Source: Poriferisocius sp965200775
GTDB lineage: Bacteria > Actinomycetota > Acidimicrobiia > Acidimicrobiales > Bin134
DNA length: 64,000 nucleotides
Assembly (NCBI GenBank): GCA_965200775.1
Contig: OZ241383.1
Coordinates: 1,054,001 to 1,118,000 of the forward strand
Reading direction: 5' to 3'
In this document: one piece after another, positions 42,506 through 49,920 of the stretch
Layout of the letters: every line of letters begins with the position of its first letter
How positions within the stretch are numbered: the first letter of the stretch is position 1
Position numbers and translations under genes: made by a program
Notes under the pieces: model-generated
Seen by the model: the letters and a program-made list of their open reading frames with translations, nothing else
The model's database searches: none
Told to the model about the DNA's origin: nothing

Positions 42506-43405
42506 TCAGACCGAGGCAGAGGAGGTGGTCCGAGAGGCCAGGGCTTCCACATCTTGGTGCCGGATGGTGGCCAGTCGCAGCTTGCCGGCCACGGTGATGA
42601 ACCACCAGCCCAGATCGAACTGGTGCCAGCGGCGGGCGAAGCGAGCCGAGGTGGGTGCGGCGTGGTGGTTGTTGTGGTAGCCCTCTCCGCAGGTCAGCCA
42701 GGCCAGCCAGGTGACATTGGTGGCGCTGTTGCCGAACGGACGCCGACCGAACGTGTGGGCAATCCCGTTCACCGATCCGCCCAGACCGATGTAGCCGACC
42801 GTGTGGACAACCACAGCCACCAAACCTGGCAACCAGCCCAACCACAACACTAGCAGGGCGATGCCCAGCACCAGGCCGAGGATCCCACGGTCGAACAGCC
42901 ACCGGTCGGCTCGGGTTACGGGGATGTCCTTGGCGTAACGCTCGGTGGTCCGGGGGTCCCGAGCAGAGCGCCGGTAGAGGGCGGCGTTGGTGAGCTGCAC
43001 CCGCAGCCAACCCAACCGGGCGGGGGAGTGGGGGTCGTCTGCCTCGTCGGTGAAGGCGTGGTGCTTGCGGTGAACCGCGGCCCACTGCCGCACCCTGATG
43101 CCGGTGGAGAGCCACAGGAACACCTTGAACGCGCTGCGGAGCACGGGGTGGAGCTGAACAGCCTTGTGGGCCAGGTCCCGGTGAAGGAACACGGTGGTGG
43201 CCAAGTTGGCCAACTGGGTGAGGGCGAGCCCCACTGCAACGGCGATCACGATCTGCACGGTTCGGGTTCCCAGCTCCTGTGAGTTGACGGCCGGCCGCAT
43301 CAGGTGCAGCCACGGGTGTGACCCTTGAAGACGTGAGCAGGTTACATGTCCCCGTGGCTGTTCCTGCGACTCTGACACGGGTTGGTGGCCTGTCATCGGT
43401 GTCAT
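42506..43405 (-). CDS. acyl-CoA desaturase (membrane fatty acid desaturase)
   Basis: 299 residues from ATG 43405. A later in-frame ATG at 43300 is possible, because the first 35 residues look non-structural. The three histidine boxes of the delta-9 type are HRDLAH (75-80), HRKHH (112-116) and HNNHH (244-248), which bind the di-iron site. Two pairs of TM segments surround them (QIVIAVAVGLALTQLANLAT; GILGLVLGIALLVLWLGWLP). It introduces a double bond into acyl chains at the cytoplasmic membrane and needs a reductase/ferredoxin, not found adjacent. It is divergent from the ATP-grasp gene with a 43-bp gap. Confidence 0.88.
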   Translation of the reverse strand: MTPMTGHQPVSESQEQPRGHVTCSRLQGSHPWLHLMRPAVNSQELGTRTVQIVIAVAVGLALTQLANLATTVFLHRDLAHKAVQLHPVLRSAFKVFLWLSTGIRVRQWAAVHRKHHAFTDEADDPHSPARLGWLRVQLTNAALYRRSARDPRTTERYAKDIPVTRADRWLFDRGILGLVLGIALLVLWLGWLPGLVAVVVHTVGYIGLGGSVNGIAHTFGRRPFGNSATNVTWLAWLTCGEGYHNNHHAAPTSARFARRWHQFDLGWWFITVAGKLRLATIRHQDVEALASRTTSSASV

Positions 43406-43433
43406 TCCTGGCCTGATCGGGGAAGGGAGCGGG

Positions 43434-43439
43434 TAGTTT
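43434..43439 (+). promoter_or_regulatory. -10 box (TAGTTT) for the acyl-CoA synthetase operon
   Basis: TAGTTT lies 9 nt before the ATG at 43449 with no Shine-Dalgarno, consistent with a leaderless or near-leaderless mRNA. Confidence 0.4.
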
Positions 43440-43448
43440 GTCCGGCAG

Positions 43449-44090
43449 ATGAGGACGCTGTCGGAGCACGAATCGAAGCGACTGCTGGCCCGGTACGGGG
43501 TAACGGTTAGCCGGGACCGGCTGGCTCAATCCGCTGATGAAGCGGTCGAAGCCGCCGCGGAACTGGGAGGGCCGGTGGCCGTCAAGCTGTGCGGCCCGGC
43601 GCTGGCCCACAAGAGCGAGCGAGGTCTGGTGCGGCTCGGGTTGGCCGGACCGGACGCCGTACGGGCTGCCGCCGACGAGCTATTGGCCTGCTCCACCGGC
43701 GACGACGAGATCGGGCTGCTGGTATCCGAGATGGTGACCGGACGGCGCGAGCTCATCGCCGGTGTGGTGGCCACAGAGCAGTTCGGCCCCGCGCTTATGT
43801 TGGGCTTGGGTGGCGTGCTGGCCGAAGCGGTGGGAGAGGTGGTGTTCCGCCTGCTCCCCGTTACCGAGGCCGATTGTCACGACATGATCGACGATCTGGG
43901 TTTCCCGGCGCTTCTCGGTGCTTGCCGGGGTGAGCCTGCGGTGGATCGAGCAGCGCTGGCCACGACCCTGCGAGGCCTGGCACAAGCCACCGAACAGGAA
44001 GCCATCGCCGAGATCGACGTGAACCCCCTAGTGGTGAGAGACGGCGTGCCAGTAGCCGTCGACGCCCTGGTCGTGATGGCCACCCCATGA
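43449..44090 (+). CDS. acyl-CoA synthetase (ADP-forming), beta (ATP-grasp) subunit
   Basis: 213 residues matching the ATP-grasp_5 domain of NDP-forming acyl-CoA synthetases. LSEHESKRLLARYGV at the N-terminus, PVAVKL with the ATP-binding Lys, HKSERGLVRLGL and the C-terminal EIDVNPLVV are typical. Such enzymes convert an acyl-CoA, ADP and phosphate to the acid and ATP, or the reverse. In many bacteria this domain is fused to the CoA-binding subunit; here it is a separate gene overlapping the alpha gene by 4 bp (ATGA), in beta-alpha order. Confidence 0.85.
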   Translation: MRTLSEHESKRLLARYGVTVSRDRLAQSADEAVEAAAELGGPVAVKLCGPALAHKSERGLVRLGLAGPDAVRAAADELLACSTGDDEIGLLVSEMVTGRRELIAGVVATEQFGPALMLGLGGVLAEAVGEVVFRLLPVTEADCHDMIDDLGFPALLGACRGEPAVDRAALATTLRGLAQATEQEAIAEIDVNPLVVRDGVPVAVDALVVMATP

Positions 44091-45544
44091 GCCCGCTCGA
44101 CCTGTTGTTCAATCCCCGCGGGGTGGTGGTGGCCGGGGCGTCCACCCATCCGGGCAAATTCGGCTTCGTGGCCCTGCACAACATCTTGGCCGGGGGGTTC
44201 GACGGCCCGGTGTTCGCCACCAACCCCGAACGTCCGTCCCTGCTGGGGTTGGAGACCCTTGCCTCGGTTGACGAGGTGCCCCACGGTGCAGCCGACCTGG
44301 TCTTGGTCTGCACCCCACCGCAGATCTGTCCCGACATCTTGCAGTCGGCTGCCCGCCGGGGGATCGGTGCAGCGTTCATCGCCTCGGGAGGATTCCGCGA
44401 GACCGGGGCCGAAGGTGCCAAGGCCGAGAGGGAGCTGGTTGAGCTGGCCCGGTCGCTGAACATGGTGGTAGCCGGGCCCAACGGCCAGGGGCTGATTTCC
44501 ACCCCGGCCAAGCTGGCCGCTCAGATCGTGGCCCCGGTGCCCCCGCCCGGTCCCATCGCGGTGGCCAGCCAGTCGGGCAACCTGGTGTCGGCGTTCATGA
44601 ACTACGCCACCCACAGTAAGGTGGGCATCAGCAGGGCGGTGAGCGCCGGAAACGCTGCCATGGTAGAGGTGGTGGACTATCTGGGGTGGTTCGCCGACGA
44701 CCCCCACACCACGGCCATGGCGGCCTACATCGAAGGGGTTGACGACGGGCGGCGCTTTGCCTCCGAAATCCGGGCCGCCGCCGAGGTCAAACCGGTGGTG
44801 CTGGTGAAGGGTGGGGTAACGGCCAGGGGAGCGCAGGCCGCGGCCAGCCACACCGGGGCTCTGGCCACCGACGACCGGGTGTTCGACGGCATGGTCCGCC
44901 AGAGCGGGGCGGTGCGGGCCGCCACCATTGAGGAGGCGTTCGACGCCGTGGCCGCTTTCGCCACGCAGCCCCTCCCGTCCGGCCCCCGAACCGTGGTCCT
45001 ATCGAGCGCCGGAGGTTGGGGGGTGATCGCCGCCGACGCGGTTTCCCGCTCCAACCTTGAGCTCATCCCCCTTCCCGCCGACCTGGTAGCGGCCATCGAC
45101 CGGCTGGTGCCGCCCCGGTGGAGCAGGAACAGCCCGATCGACCTGGCCGGGGGAGAGAGCCGGGACACCATCCCCGAAGTCATACGGCTGCTGGCCGAAC
45201 ACCCACAGGTTGACGCCGTGATCTACCTGGGTATGGGCATCCAGGCCAACACCGCTGCCCACCTGAGAGAAGGGCCGTACTTCGACTCGGCCGAGCTGGC
45301 CCGCATCTGCGAGTACCACGAGCGCCAGGATCGCCGATTCGCCCAGGCCGCAGCCGAGGTATCAACCCAAACCGGCAAACCGGTGCTGACCGCCACAGAG
45401 CTGGCCGTCACCCAGCCAACCAACTCGGGCCCGGCCACCGTGGCCGACGGGCACCGCTACTGCTTCCCCTCCGCCGATCGGGCGGTACGGGCGCTGCACC
45501 ATCTCTGGTGGTACGCCCGCCGGCGCCAACGCCACCTGGAGTGA
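44087..45544 (+). CDS. acyl-CoA synthetase (ADP-forming), alpha (CoA-binding) subunit
   Basis: 485 residues. An N-terminal CoA-binding Rossmann domain (VVVAGASTHPGKFG) is followed by succinyl-CoA-synthetase-like flavodoxin domains. His255 in ASHTGALA is the phosphohistidine carried between active sites. The motif usually read GPNCLG is GPNGQG here, replacing the Cys. SQSGNLVSAFMNY and SAGNAA are also conserved. The substrate is unknown; acetyl-, propionyl- or branched acyl-CoA are possible. It forms a complex with the ATP-grasp subunit encoded just upstream. Confidence 0.85.
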   Translation: MSPLDLLFNPRGVVVAGASTHPGKFGFVALHNILAGGFDGPVFATNPERPSLLGLETLASVDEVPHGAADLVLVCTPPQICPDILQSAARRGIGAAFIASGGFRETGAEGAKAERELVELARSLNMVVAGPNGQGLISTPAKLAAQIVAPVPPPGPIAVASQSGNLVSAFMNYATHSKVGISRAVSAGNAAMVEVVDYLGWFADDPHTTAMAAYIEGVDDGRRFASEIRAAAEVKPVVLVKGGVTARGAQAAASHTGALATDDRVFDGMVRQSGAVRAATIEEAFDAVAAFATQPLPSGPRTVVLSSAGGWGVIAADAVSRSNLELIPLPADLVAAIDRLVPPRWSRNSPIDLAGGESRDTIPEVIRLLAEHPQVDAVIYLGMGIQANTAAHLREGPYFDSAELARICEYHERQDRRFAQAAAEVSTQTGKPVLTATELAVTQPTNSGPATVADGHRYCFPSADRAVRALHHLWWYARRRQRHLE

Positions 45545-45586
45545 AGCTGGTGAAGGAACTGATGGTGTACCGGCAGCCCAAAATCG

Positions 45587-45592
45587 TAGGAT
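45587..45592 (+). promoter_or_regulatory. -10 box (TAGGAT) for the leaderless PBP4-like gene
   Basis: TAGGAT, 7 nt (GGCGCTA), then GTG at 45600. The ATG at 45591 lies inside the box and so is unlikely to be the start. Confidence 0.5.
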
Positions 45593-45599
45593 GGCGCTA

Positions 45600-47075
45600 G
45601 TGCGGCGCGTTCTGATGCCTATTGTCCTGCTTGCTGTGGCTCTCGGAGCGCTCTTCGGCTCCAGCTACGCCAGCGACCAGCTCCACGACGGGCTGGGTGA
45701 GATCGCCGACGACGACACCGTCCGCTCCCGGGTTGGCACGCCACTGGTCTCCACCCGCCGCCTGACCGAGATCCTGGCCCCGTCGCTGACCGAACCCGAC
45801 TTCTTCACCAACCTCGACAACATGATGGCCACCGCTCCGGTGGGAGCGTGCCTGAACGTGTCCCTGGACAAGCGCGAGTTCTACGCCAGCGGCGATACCA
45901 TCCAGGTGATGCCCTCCGATGCGCTGATGCTGCTCACCGCGGCTTCGGCCTACGAGGTGCTCGGACCCGATTACAGGCTAACCACGTCGGTCCAGTCCAT
46001 CGTGCCGATGGAGGACGGGGTGGTGAACGGCGACATCTACCTGGTGGGCGGGGGAGATCCCCTGCTGAAAACCAATCCGTACCTGGCATTGCCGCCCGGA
46101 GACCCGAACCCGCTGCACACCCGGATCGACGACATGGCCCAACAGCTCGTGGACCAGGGCTTGATCCTGGTCACAGGAGCGGTGGTGGGCGACGCCTCAC
46201 GTTACGACAACCTCCCCTACGTCCCCTCCTGGCCCGAGAACAACGTCACGTCGGGGAGCATCGGTACTCTTCTTGCCCTCCAGTTCGACGACGGATGGCT
46301 CCAACCCCCGTCCCCGGAGGAAGCGGCAGAAGCCGGGGACCAAGCGGTAACCATCCAGCGTGCCGAGGATCCCCCGTTCTACGCCGCCGCGCTGTTCGAC
46401 GACATGCTCGAGGCCCGTGACGTGGTGATCCGGCGGAGTCCCCGCACCGAGGAGGTACCCACCGAAGAGGGCGAGGTGTACCTGCTGGGCTTCATCGAGT
46501 CGGCACCGGTGTCGGAGCTGGTGGCTCAGATGCTCGACAATCGGGATGTGGAGACGGCGGAGCTGCTCCTCAAGGAGATCGGCCTGGCCCGGTCCGGCGT
46601 GGGCAGCACCAGCGACGGGGTCCAGGCAGTGGAGGCCATCCTGGCCAATGCAGGGATCAGCTCCAACCAGTTCCGGCTGTTCCAGTACGACGGTTCCGGT
46701 TTCGACCCGGCCAACGTCGCCACCTGCCCGATGTTCACCTCGCTGCTCGACAGCGAGGAGTTCAGCCCCCTGTTCCACGAGCTGCTGCCCACCGCCGCTC
46801 AGTCCAATGCCCTGCAGCCTCGGTTCGCCTCGGTTGATGATCCGAGCCGGATCCGGGCTCACACCGGCCAGAAAGCCGGCGCCACCGTCATGACCGGCTA
46901 TATCGACATCGGCTTGGGCCAGGAGCTGACGTTTACCTTCATGGCCAACGAGCCGGGGGCAACCGACAACCACTCGCTCCGGGAGCTGGAACAGCAGATC
47001 ACCAGCCACCTGGCCTCACTGTCCGCCAAGCCGAGCCTTGACGACCTTGGCGTTGAGCCCATCCACCACGGGTGA
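45600..47075 (+). CDS. PBP4/DacB-like (peptidase S13 family) protein, catalytic motifs lost
   Basis: A 491-residue exported protein with a TM/signal-anchor at residues 5-20. The overall sequence follows the D-Ala-D-Ala carboxypeptidase PBP4 family: LTAASAYEVLGPDYRLTT, GDIYLVGGGDPLL, and the pair ETAELLLKEIG and YDGSGFDPANVATC. All three active-site motifs have changed: SxxK is Ser106-Asp-Ala-Leu109, SxN is Leu312-Asp-Asn314, and KTG is His421-Thr-Gly423. It should not acylate with peptidoglycan or penicillin, so it is probably a pseudoenzyme with a binding or scaffolding role. The GTG at 45600 is preferred from the -10 box 7 nt upstream. Confidence 0.75.
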   Translation: MRRVLMPIVLLAVALGALFGSSYASDQLHDGLGEIADDDTVRSRVGTPLVSTRRLTEILAPSLTEPDFFTNLDNMMATAPVGACLNVSLDKREFYASGDTIQVMPSDALMLLTAASAYEVLGPDYRLTTSVQSIVPMEDGVVNGDIYLVGGGDPLLKTNPYLALPPGDPNPLHTRIDDMAQQLVDQGLILVTGAVVGDASRYDNLPYVPSWPENNVTSGSIGTLLALQFDDGWLQPPSPEEAAEAGDQAVTIQRAEDPPFYAAALFDDMLEARDVVIRRSPRTEEVPTEEGEVYLLGFIESAPVSELVAQMLDNRDVETAELLLKEIGLARSGVGSTSDGVQAVEAILANAGISSNQFRLFQYDGSGFDPANVATCPMFTSLLDSEEFSPLFHELLPTAAQSNALQPRFASVDDPSRIRAHTGQKAGATVMTGYIDIGLGQELTFTFMANEPGATDNHSLRELEQQITSHLASLSAKPSLDDLGVEPIHHG

Positions 47076-47131
47076 CCCAACGGCTGCTTCGAGCGGGCAG
47101 GCCGGGATGACTCCGAGAGCCGGCGTCTGAG

Positions 47132-47779
47132 ATGACCGCCTCCACCGGGGGAACCGAGATGGCCATGTTCCCGCTGGGGATAGTGATGTTCCCCACCATG
47201 GTCGTGCCCCTACACGTCTTTGAACCCCGGTACCGGCAAATGACCAGAGACTGCCTCGACTCCACCAGGGAGTTCGGGGTGGTGCTCATCGAACGGGGCA
47301 GCGAGGTGGGGGGAGGCGACATCCGCACCGACGTCGGGACGGTGGCCACCATCCTCGACGCTCGGGAGCTCCCCGACGGTCGATGGAGACTGATGGCAGG
47401 CGGCGTGCGCCGGATCCGGGTTGCTCGCTGGTTGGACGACGATCCCTATCCCAGAGCCGAGGTCCACGACTGGCCCGAACACGTGGGCGACGGCTCATCG
47501 GTCGGTGTGGACACCGACGAGTTGAACCGGGTAACCGGGGTGTGGCGCCGGGTGCTGGCATTGCAGGCAGAGCTGGGGGACCCGGGCCCGCCGGCCACCT
47601 ACGAACTGTCCGAGCAACCCAACACGGTCCTCTGGCAGCTCTCGGGCCTGTCGCCCCTGGGATCGCTCGACCGCCAGCGCCTGCTAACCGCAGGGAACGC
47701 AACTGAACGTCTGGGTTTGCTGGCCGGCCTTCTGACCGATGTGGAGGAGACCCTTCGTGCCCGCATGGAGTTGGGTTAG
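47132..47779 (+). CDS. LON substrate-binding-domain protein
   Basis: A stand-alone Lon N-terminal-like (PUA-fold) domain, 215 residues, without the AAA or protease parts. Diagnostic are MFPLGIVMFPTMVVPLHVFEPRYR in pieces (FPLGIVMFP, PLHVFEPRYRQM), GVVLIERGSEVGG and the GT-VATI strand. The second ATG at 47159 has a purine-rich GGGGGA at 7 nt and may be the true start, leaving about 206 residues. The function of such proteins is not established; they are thought to bind protein or RNA. The neighbours are the PBP4-like gene and the envelope cluster. Confidence 0.85.
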   Translation: MTASTGGTEMAMFPLGIVMFPTMVVPLHVFEPRYRQMTRDCLDSTREFGVVLIERGSEVGGGDIRTDVGTVATILDARELPDGRWRLMAGGVRRIRVARWLDDDPYPRAEVHDWPEHVGDGSSVGVDTDELNRVTGVWRRVLALQAELGDPGPPATYELSEQPNTVLWQLSGLSPLGSLDRQRLLTAGNATERLGLLAGLLTDVEETLRARMELG

Positions 47780-47848
47780 TGGCATGCCCTCCCGAACATT
47801 GCCGAGACTCGGGGCCTGGGCGGGTCATGGTTGGCCACAGGGCTGGGA

Positions 47849-47854
47849 TAGGCT
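47849..47854 (+). promoter_or_regulatory. -10 box (TAGGCT) for the envelope/trmI operon
   Basis: TAGGCT lies 8 nt before ATG 47863 with no Shine-Dalgarno. It would drive the overlapping genes through trmI. Confidence 0.45.
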
Positions 47855-47862
47855 GACGGGCG

Positions 47863-48207
47863 ATGGCAAAAGACGCATCCGACTCGTCTGGGGGAGGCGC
47901 CCCGCCCGGCGAAGTGGCAACCGAGCTGAAGGACATGGTCGTCGGCTATGCCCGCCAGGAGATCACCGATCCCATGCGCCGGCTCGGGAAGGCGCTGAAG
48001 TTCAACATCCTCGGCGCCCTGGGGATCGGCATAGGTCTGATCTTTCTGGCTATCGCCGGCCTGCGCCTGCTCCAAACCGAAGCCTCCGGGGTGTTCGACG
48101 GGAACCTGAGTGCCCTGCCCTACGTGGTGGTGCTCGTGGCCCTCGTGCTGATTTTCGTGGCAACGGTTGCGTTCACCACCCGGACACCGAGAGGAGACGA
48201 CTCATGA
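47863..48207 (+). CDS. holin-X-like small membrane protein
   Basis: 114 residues with two TM segments: ILGALGIGIGLIFLAIAGL (about 49-67) and LPYVVVLVALVLIFVATVAF (about 85-104). A short amphipathic helix precedes them (VATELKDMVVGYARQEI). The layout resembles the 'putative actinobacterial holin-X' family often found beside DUF3618 proteins in actinobacteria. Despite the name it is not evidence of a phage. Its stop overlaps the next gene (ATGA). Confidence 0.65.
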   Translation: MAKDASDSSGGGAPPGEVATELKDMVVGYARQEITDPMRRLGKALKFNILGALGIGIGLIFLAIAGLRLLQTEASGVFDGNLSALPYVVVLVALVLIFVATVAFTTRTPRGDDS

Positions 48208-48425
48208 CCGAGGCGTACCCGTTCGACGAAGAGATCACCAAGGAAGACCTTCAGGCCAAGTTCACCGACCTGAAGGACAGCCTGGACAGCACCGTGGAGT
48301 CGGCTCGGGCCCCGGTGATTGCGACCGGGGTAGTGATCCTGGTGGTGCTTGTGCTTGTGGCCTTCGTGCTGGGGCGGCGTCGGGGACGGGCTTCCCGGAC
48401 CGTGGTCGAGGTCCGCCGGGTCTAA
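48204..48425 (+). CDS. small single-pass membrane protein, DUF3618-like
   Basis: A 73-residue protein from ATG 48204, overlapping the previous stop (ATGA). The N-terminal half is an acidic helix (EEITKEDLQAKFTDLKDSLD), followed by one TM segment (VIATGVVILVVLVLVAFVLG) and a basic tail (RRRGRASRTVVEVRRV), so the tail is likely cytoplasmic. The pattern resembles DUF3618, where a helical segment is followed by a TM anchor, but the match is weak. The function is unknown. Confidence 0.65.
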   Translation: MTEAYPFDEEITKEDLQAKFTDLKDSLDSTVESARAPVIATGVVILVVLVLVAFVLGRRRGRASRTVVEVRRV

Positions 48426-48440
48426 GTCCCCGCTCTATCC

Positions 48441-48479
48441 ATGAGATACTTGCGTCCTGGTTCCAGAGTCCTGCCATGA
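48441..48479 (+). CDS. 12-residue leader peptide repeating the N-terminus of the next gene
   Basis: ATG 48441 to TGA 48479 encodes MRYLRPGSRVLP. The next gene begins MRYLRLGSRVLM. The two 33-nt stretches differ at six or so bases, yet three of the changed codons (TTG/CTA, AGA/AGG, CTG/TTG) are silent and only one internal residue differs (Pro/Leu). The leader stop overlaps the next ATG (ATGA). Whether it is translated is unproven. Confidence 0.4.
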   Translation: MRYLRPGSRVLP

Positions 48480-48739
48480 GATACCTACGTCTGGGTTCCA
48501 GGGTCTTGATGGCCGTGCCATCGGCGCTTAGCAATCCTGGGGCCTACCTTCGCCGCCAGGGAATCGTCCGGGGCTTGCTCGGCGGGCACCGGGGATGGCT
48601 GGTGCTGAGCGGCTTGGCGTGGGGGTTCCGCCTGCTGAGGTGGGCAGCGAGCACTCGCCGCCTGCGCCCGGTGCTGACCGAGGAGCTGCTCCCTGGCGAA
48701 GGCATCGTCATAACCCACTTCACCAACGAACAACAGTGA
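48476..48739 (+). CDS. small basic membrane-associated protein
   Basis: 87 residues starting MRYLRLGSRVLM at ATG 48476. It has one hydrophobic stretch (GWLVLSGLAWGFRLLRWAAS, about 40-59) among many Arg residues, and ends in LLPGEGIVITHFTNEQQ. It is likely membrane-associated and positively charged inside. The C-terminal 'PGE-x-hydrophobic' ending is seen in small actinobacterial proteins near envelope genes. The stop overlaps the GTG of trmI (GTGA), so it is cotranslated with a tRNA methyltransferase, with no obvious functional link. Family not identified. Confidence 0.65.
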   Translation: MRYLRLGSRVLMAVPSALSNPGAYLRRQGIVRGLLGGHRGWLVLSGLAWGFRLLRWAASTRRLRPVLTEELLPGEGIVITHFTNEQQ

Positions 48740-49512
48740 GCCGGGCCCTCCGCAGCGGCGAGCTGGTCCTGCTCATCGACCGGAAGGGCCGCCGCTACCT
48801 GGTGACGCTGGCCGAGGGGCAGAATTTCCATACCCATGCCGGTTTGGTGGCCCACGACTCCCTCATCGGCGGCACCGAGGGGATGCAGGTGCGCACTACC
48901 CGAAACGCCGAGCTGACGGTGTGGCGTCCCACCCTTCACGACTACGTGCTGAAGATGCCGCGGGGTGCGCAGGTGGTGTACCCCAAGGACAGCGCCGCCA
49001 TCTTGATGCTGGCCGATGTTTTCCCCGGCGCCCGGGTACTGGAGTCGGGGGTGGGCTCGGGAGCGCTGTCGTTGAGCCTGTTGAGAGCGGGTGCATCGGT
49101 GCTGGGATACGAGATTCGAGAGGACTTCGCCCAGCAGGCCAAAGAAAACGTTGCCCGGTTCATGGGTTCGGGGGCTGAAGGGCGGTTCGAGGTGGAGATA
49201 AGGGACTGCTACCAGGGGATCGACGCCGATGGCCTGGACCGGGTAGTGCTCGACCTGCCCGAACCCTGGCAGGTGGTGTCACACGCTGCCCGGTCCCTGC
49301 ATCCGGGGGGCATCCTGGCTGCCTACACCCCGAGCATCGTGCAGGCGGCCCGGTTGAGACAAGAGTGCGAAAGCGGGCCTTGGGCCCCGGCGTCCACCGT
49401 GGAGGTGTTGCACCGTGGATGGCACGTAGAAGGCGACGCGGTCCGGCCCGAGCATCGCATGGTGGGCCATACCGGTTTTGTGACCACGGTTCGCCGGTTG
49501 GCCGGCGATTAG
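48736..49512 (+). CDS. trmI: tRNA (adenine(58)-N1)-methyltransferase TrmI
   Basis: A 258-residue SAM-dependent enzyme methylating A58 in the T-loop of tRNA. The N-terminal beta-barrel begins RSGELVLLIDRKGRRYLVTL. The SAM motif is VLESGVGSGALSLSLL, with YEIREDFA next and the catalytic Asp in VLDLPEPW. The GTG at 48736 overlaps the previous stop (GTGA); an upstream in-frame start would sit inside the preceding gene. trmI upstream of the proteasomal ATPase gene is also the mycobacterial arrangement, which supports the assignment. Confidence 0.92.
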   Translation: MSRALRSGELVLLIDRKGRRYLVTLAEGQNFHTHAGLVAHDSLIGGTEGMQVRTTRNAELTVWRPTLHDYVLKMPRGAQVVYPKDSAAILMLADVFPGARVLESGVGSGALSLSLLRAGASVLGYEIREDFAQQAKENVARFMGSGAEGRFEVEIRDCYQGIDADGLDRVVLDLPEPWQVVSHAARSLHPGGILAAYTPSIVQAARLRQECESGPWAPASTVEVLHRGWHVEGDAVRPEHRMVGHTGFVTTVRRLAGD

Positions 49513-49525
49513 GAGAGGGGCGAGG

Positions 49526-49765
49526 TCAGACCTCGATGAAGATGCACTCTCCCGGGCACTCCTCGGCCGACTCAATGGTGGCCTCTTCCTGCCCTTCGGG
49601 GACGATGGCCAAGCCCTCGACACCGCCCGGTTCGCTGAACACCTTGTCGCCCTCTTTCACGTAGGCCAAACCGTCGTCCAGCAGCGTGAAAACATCGGGG
49701 GCGATCTCCTCGCAGAGACCGTCACCGGTGCAGAGATCCTGATCGATCCAGACCTTCATTTGCAT
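49526..49765 (-). CDS. ferredoxin (single Fe-S cluster)
   Basis: A 79-residue acidic ferredoxin. The Cys pattern C12-TGDGL-C18 with the distal ECPGEC (C-P-G-E-C) near residues 70-74 resembles the small 3Fe-4S/4Fe-4S ferredoxins that serve cytochromes P450 in actinobacteria. GAAAGG lies upstream of the first ATG (49765), with TAGCGT or TACCAT as possible -10 boxes further out. It is transcribed against trmI and arc, between them. Its partner is not encoded in the window, unless it supplies the desaturase. Confidence 0.85.
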   Translation of the reverse strand: MQMKVWIDQDLCTGDGLCEEIAPDVFTLLDDGLAYVKEGDKVFSEPGGVEGLAIVPEGQEEATIESAEECPGECIFIEV

Positions 49766-49905
49766 CGGTGCGGCTGACCTTTCGTTGAGGGATGTCTGAC
49801 AGCGAGCATGGTAGACGCTAGCCGCTCCCTCAGTGTAACCGACAGATTTCCGCTTTCGGCTACATGAGCTGTGAACGCTTTACCGGTAATGGGGCGGGAG
49901 CCGTG

Positions 49906-49911
49906 TAGAGT
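49906..49911 (+). promoter_or_regulatory. -10 box (TAGAGT) for arc
   Basis: TAGAGT lies 9 nt before the arc ATG (49921) with no Shine-Dalgarno, pointing to a leaderless or near-leaderless transcript. Confidence 0.45.
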
Positions 49912-49920
49912 CGGGTTGCT

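Noticed and set aside
45591..45599. ATG 45591 as the start of the PBP4-like gene
   Set aside because: It lies within the TAGGAT box; the GTG 7 nt after the box matches the pattern of the window.
47863..48207. Phage holin, hence prophage
   Set aside because: No other phage genes; the protein belongs to a chromosomal actinobacterial membrane family that only carries the holin name.
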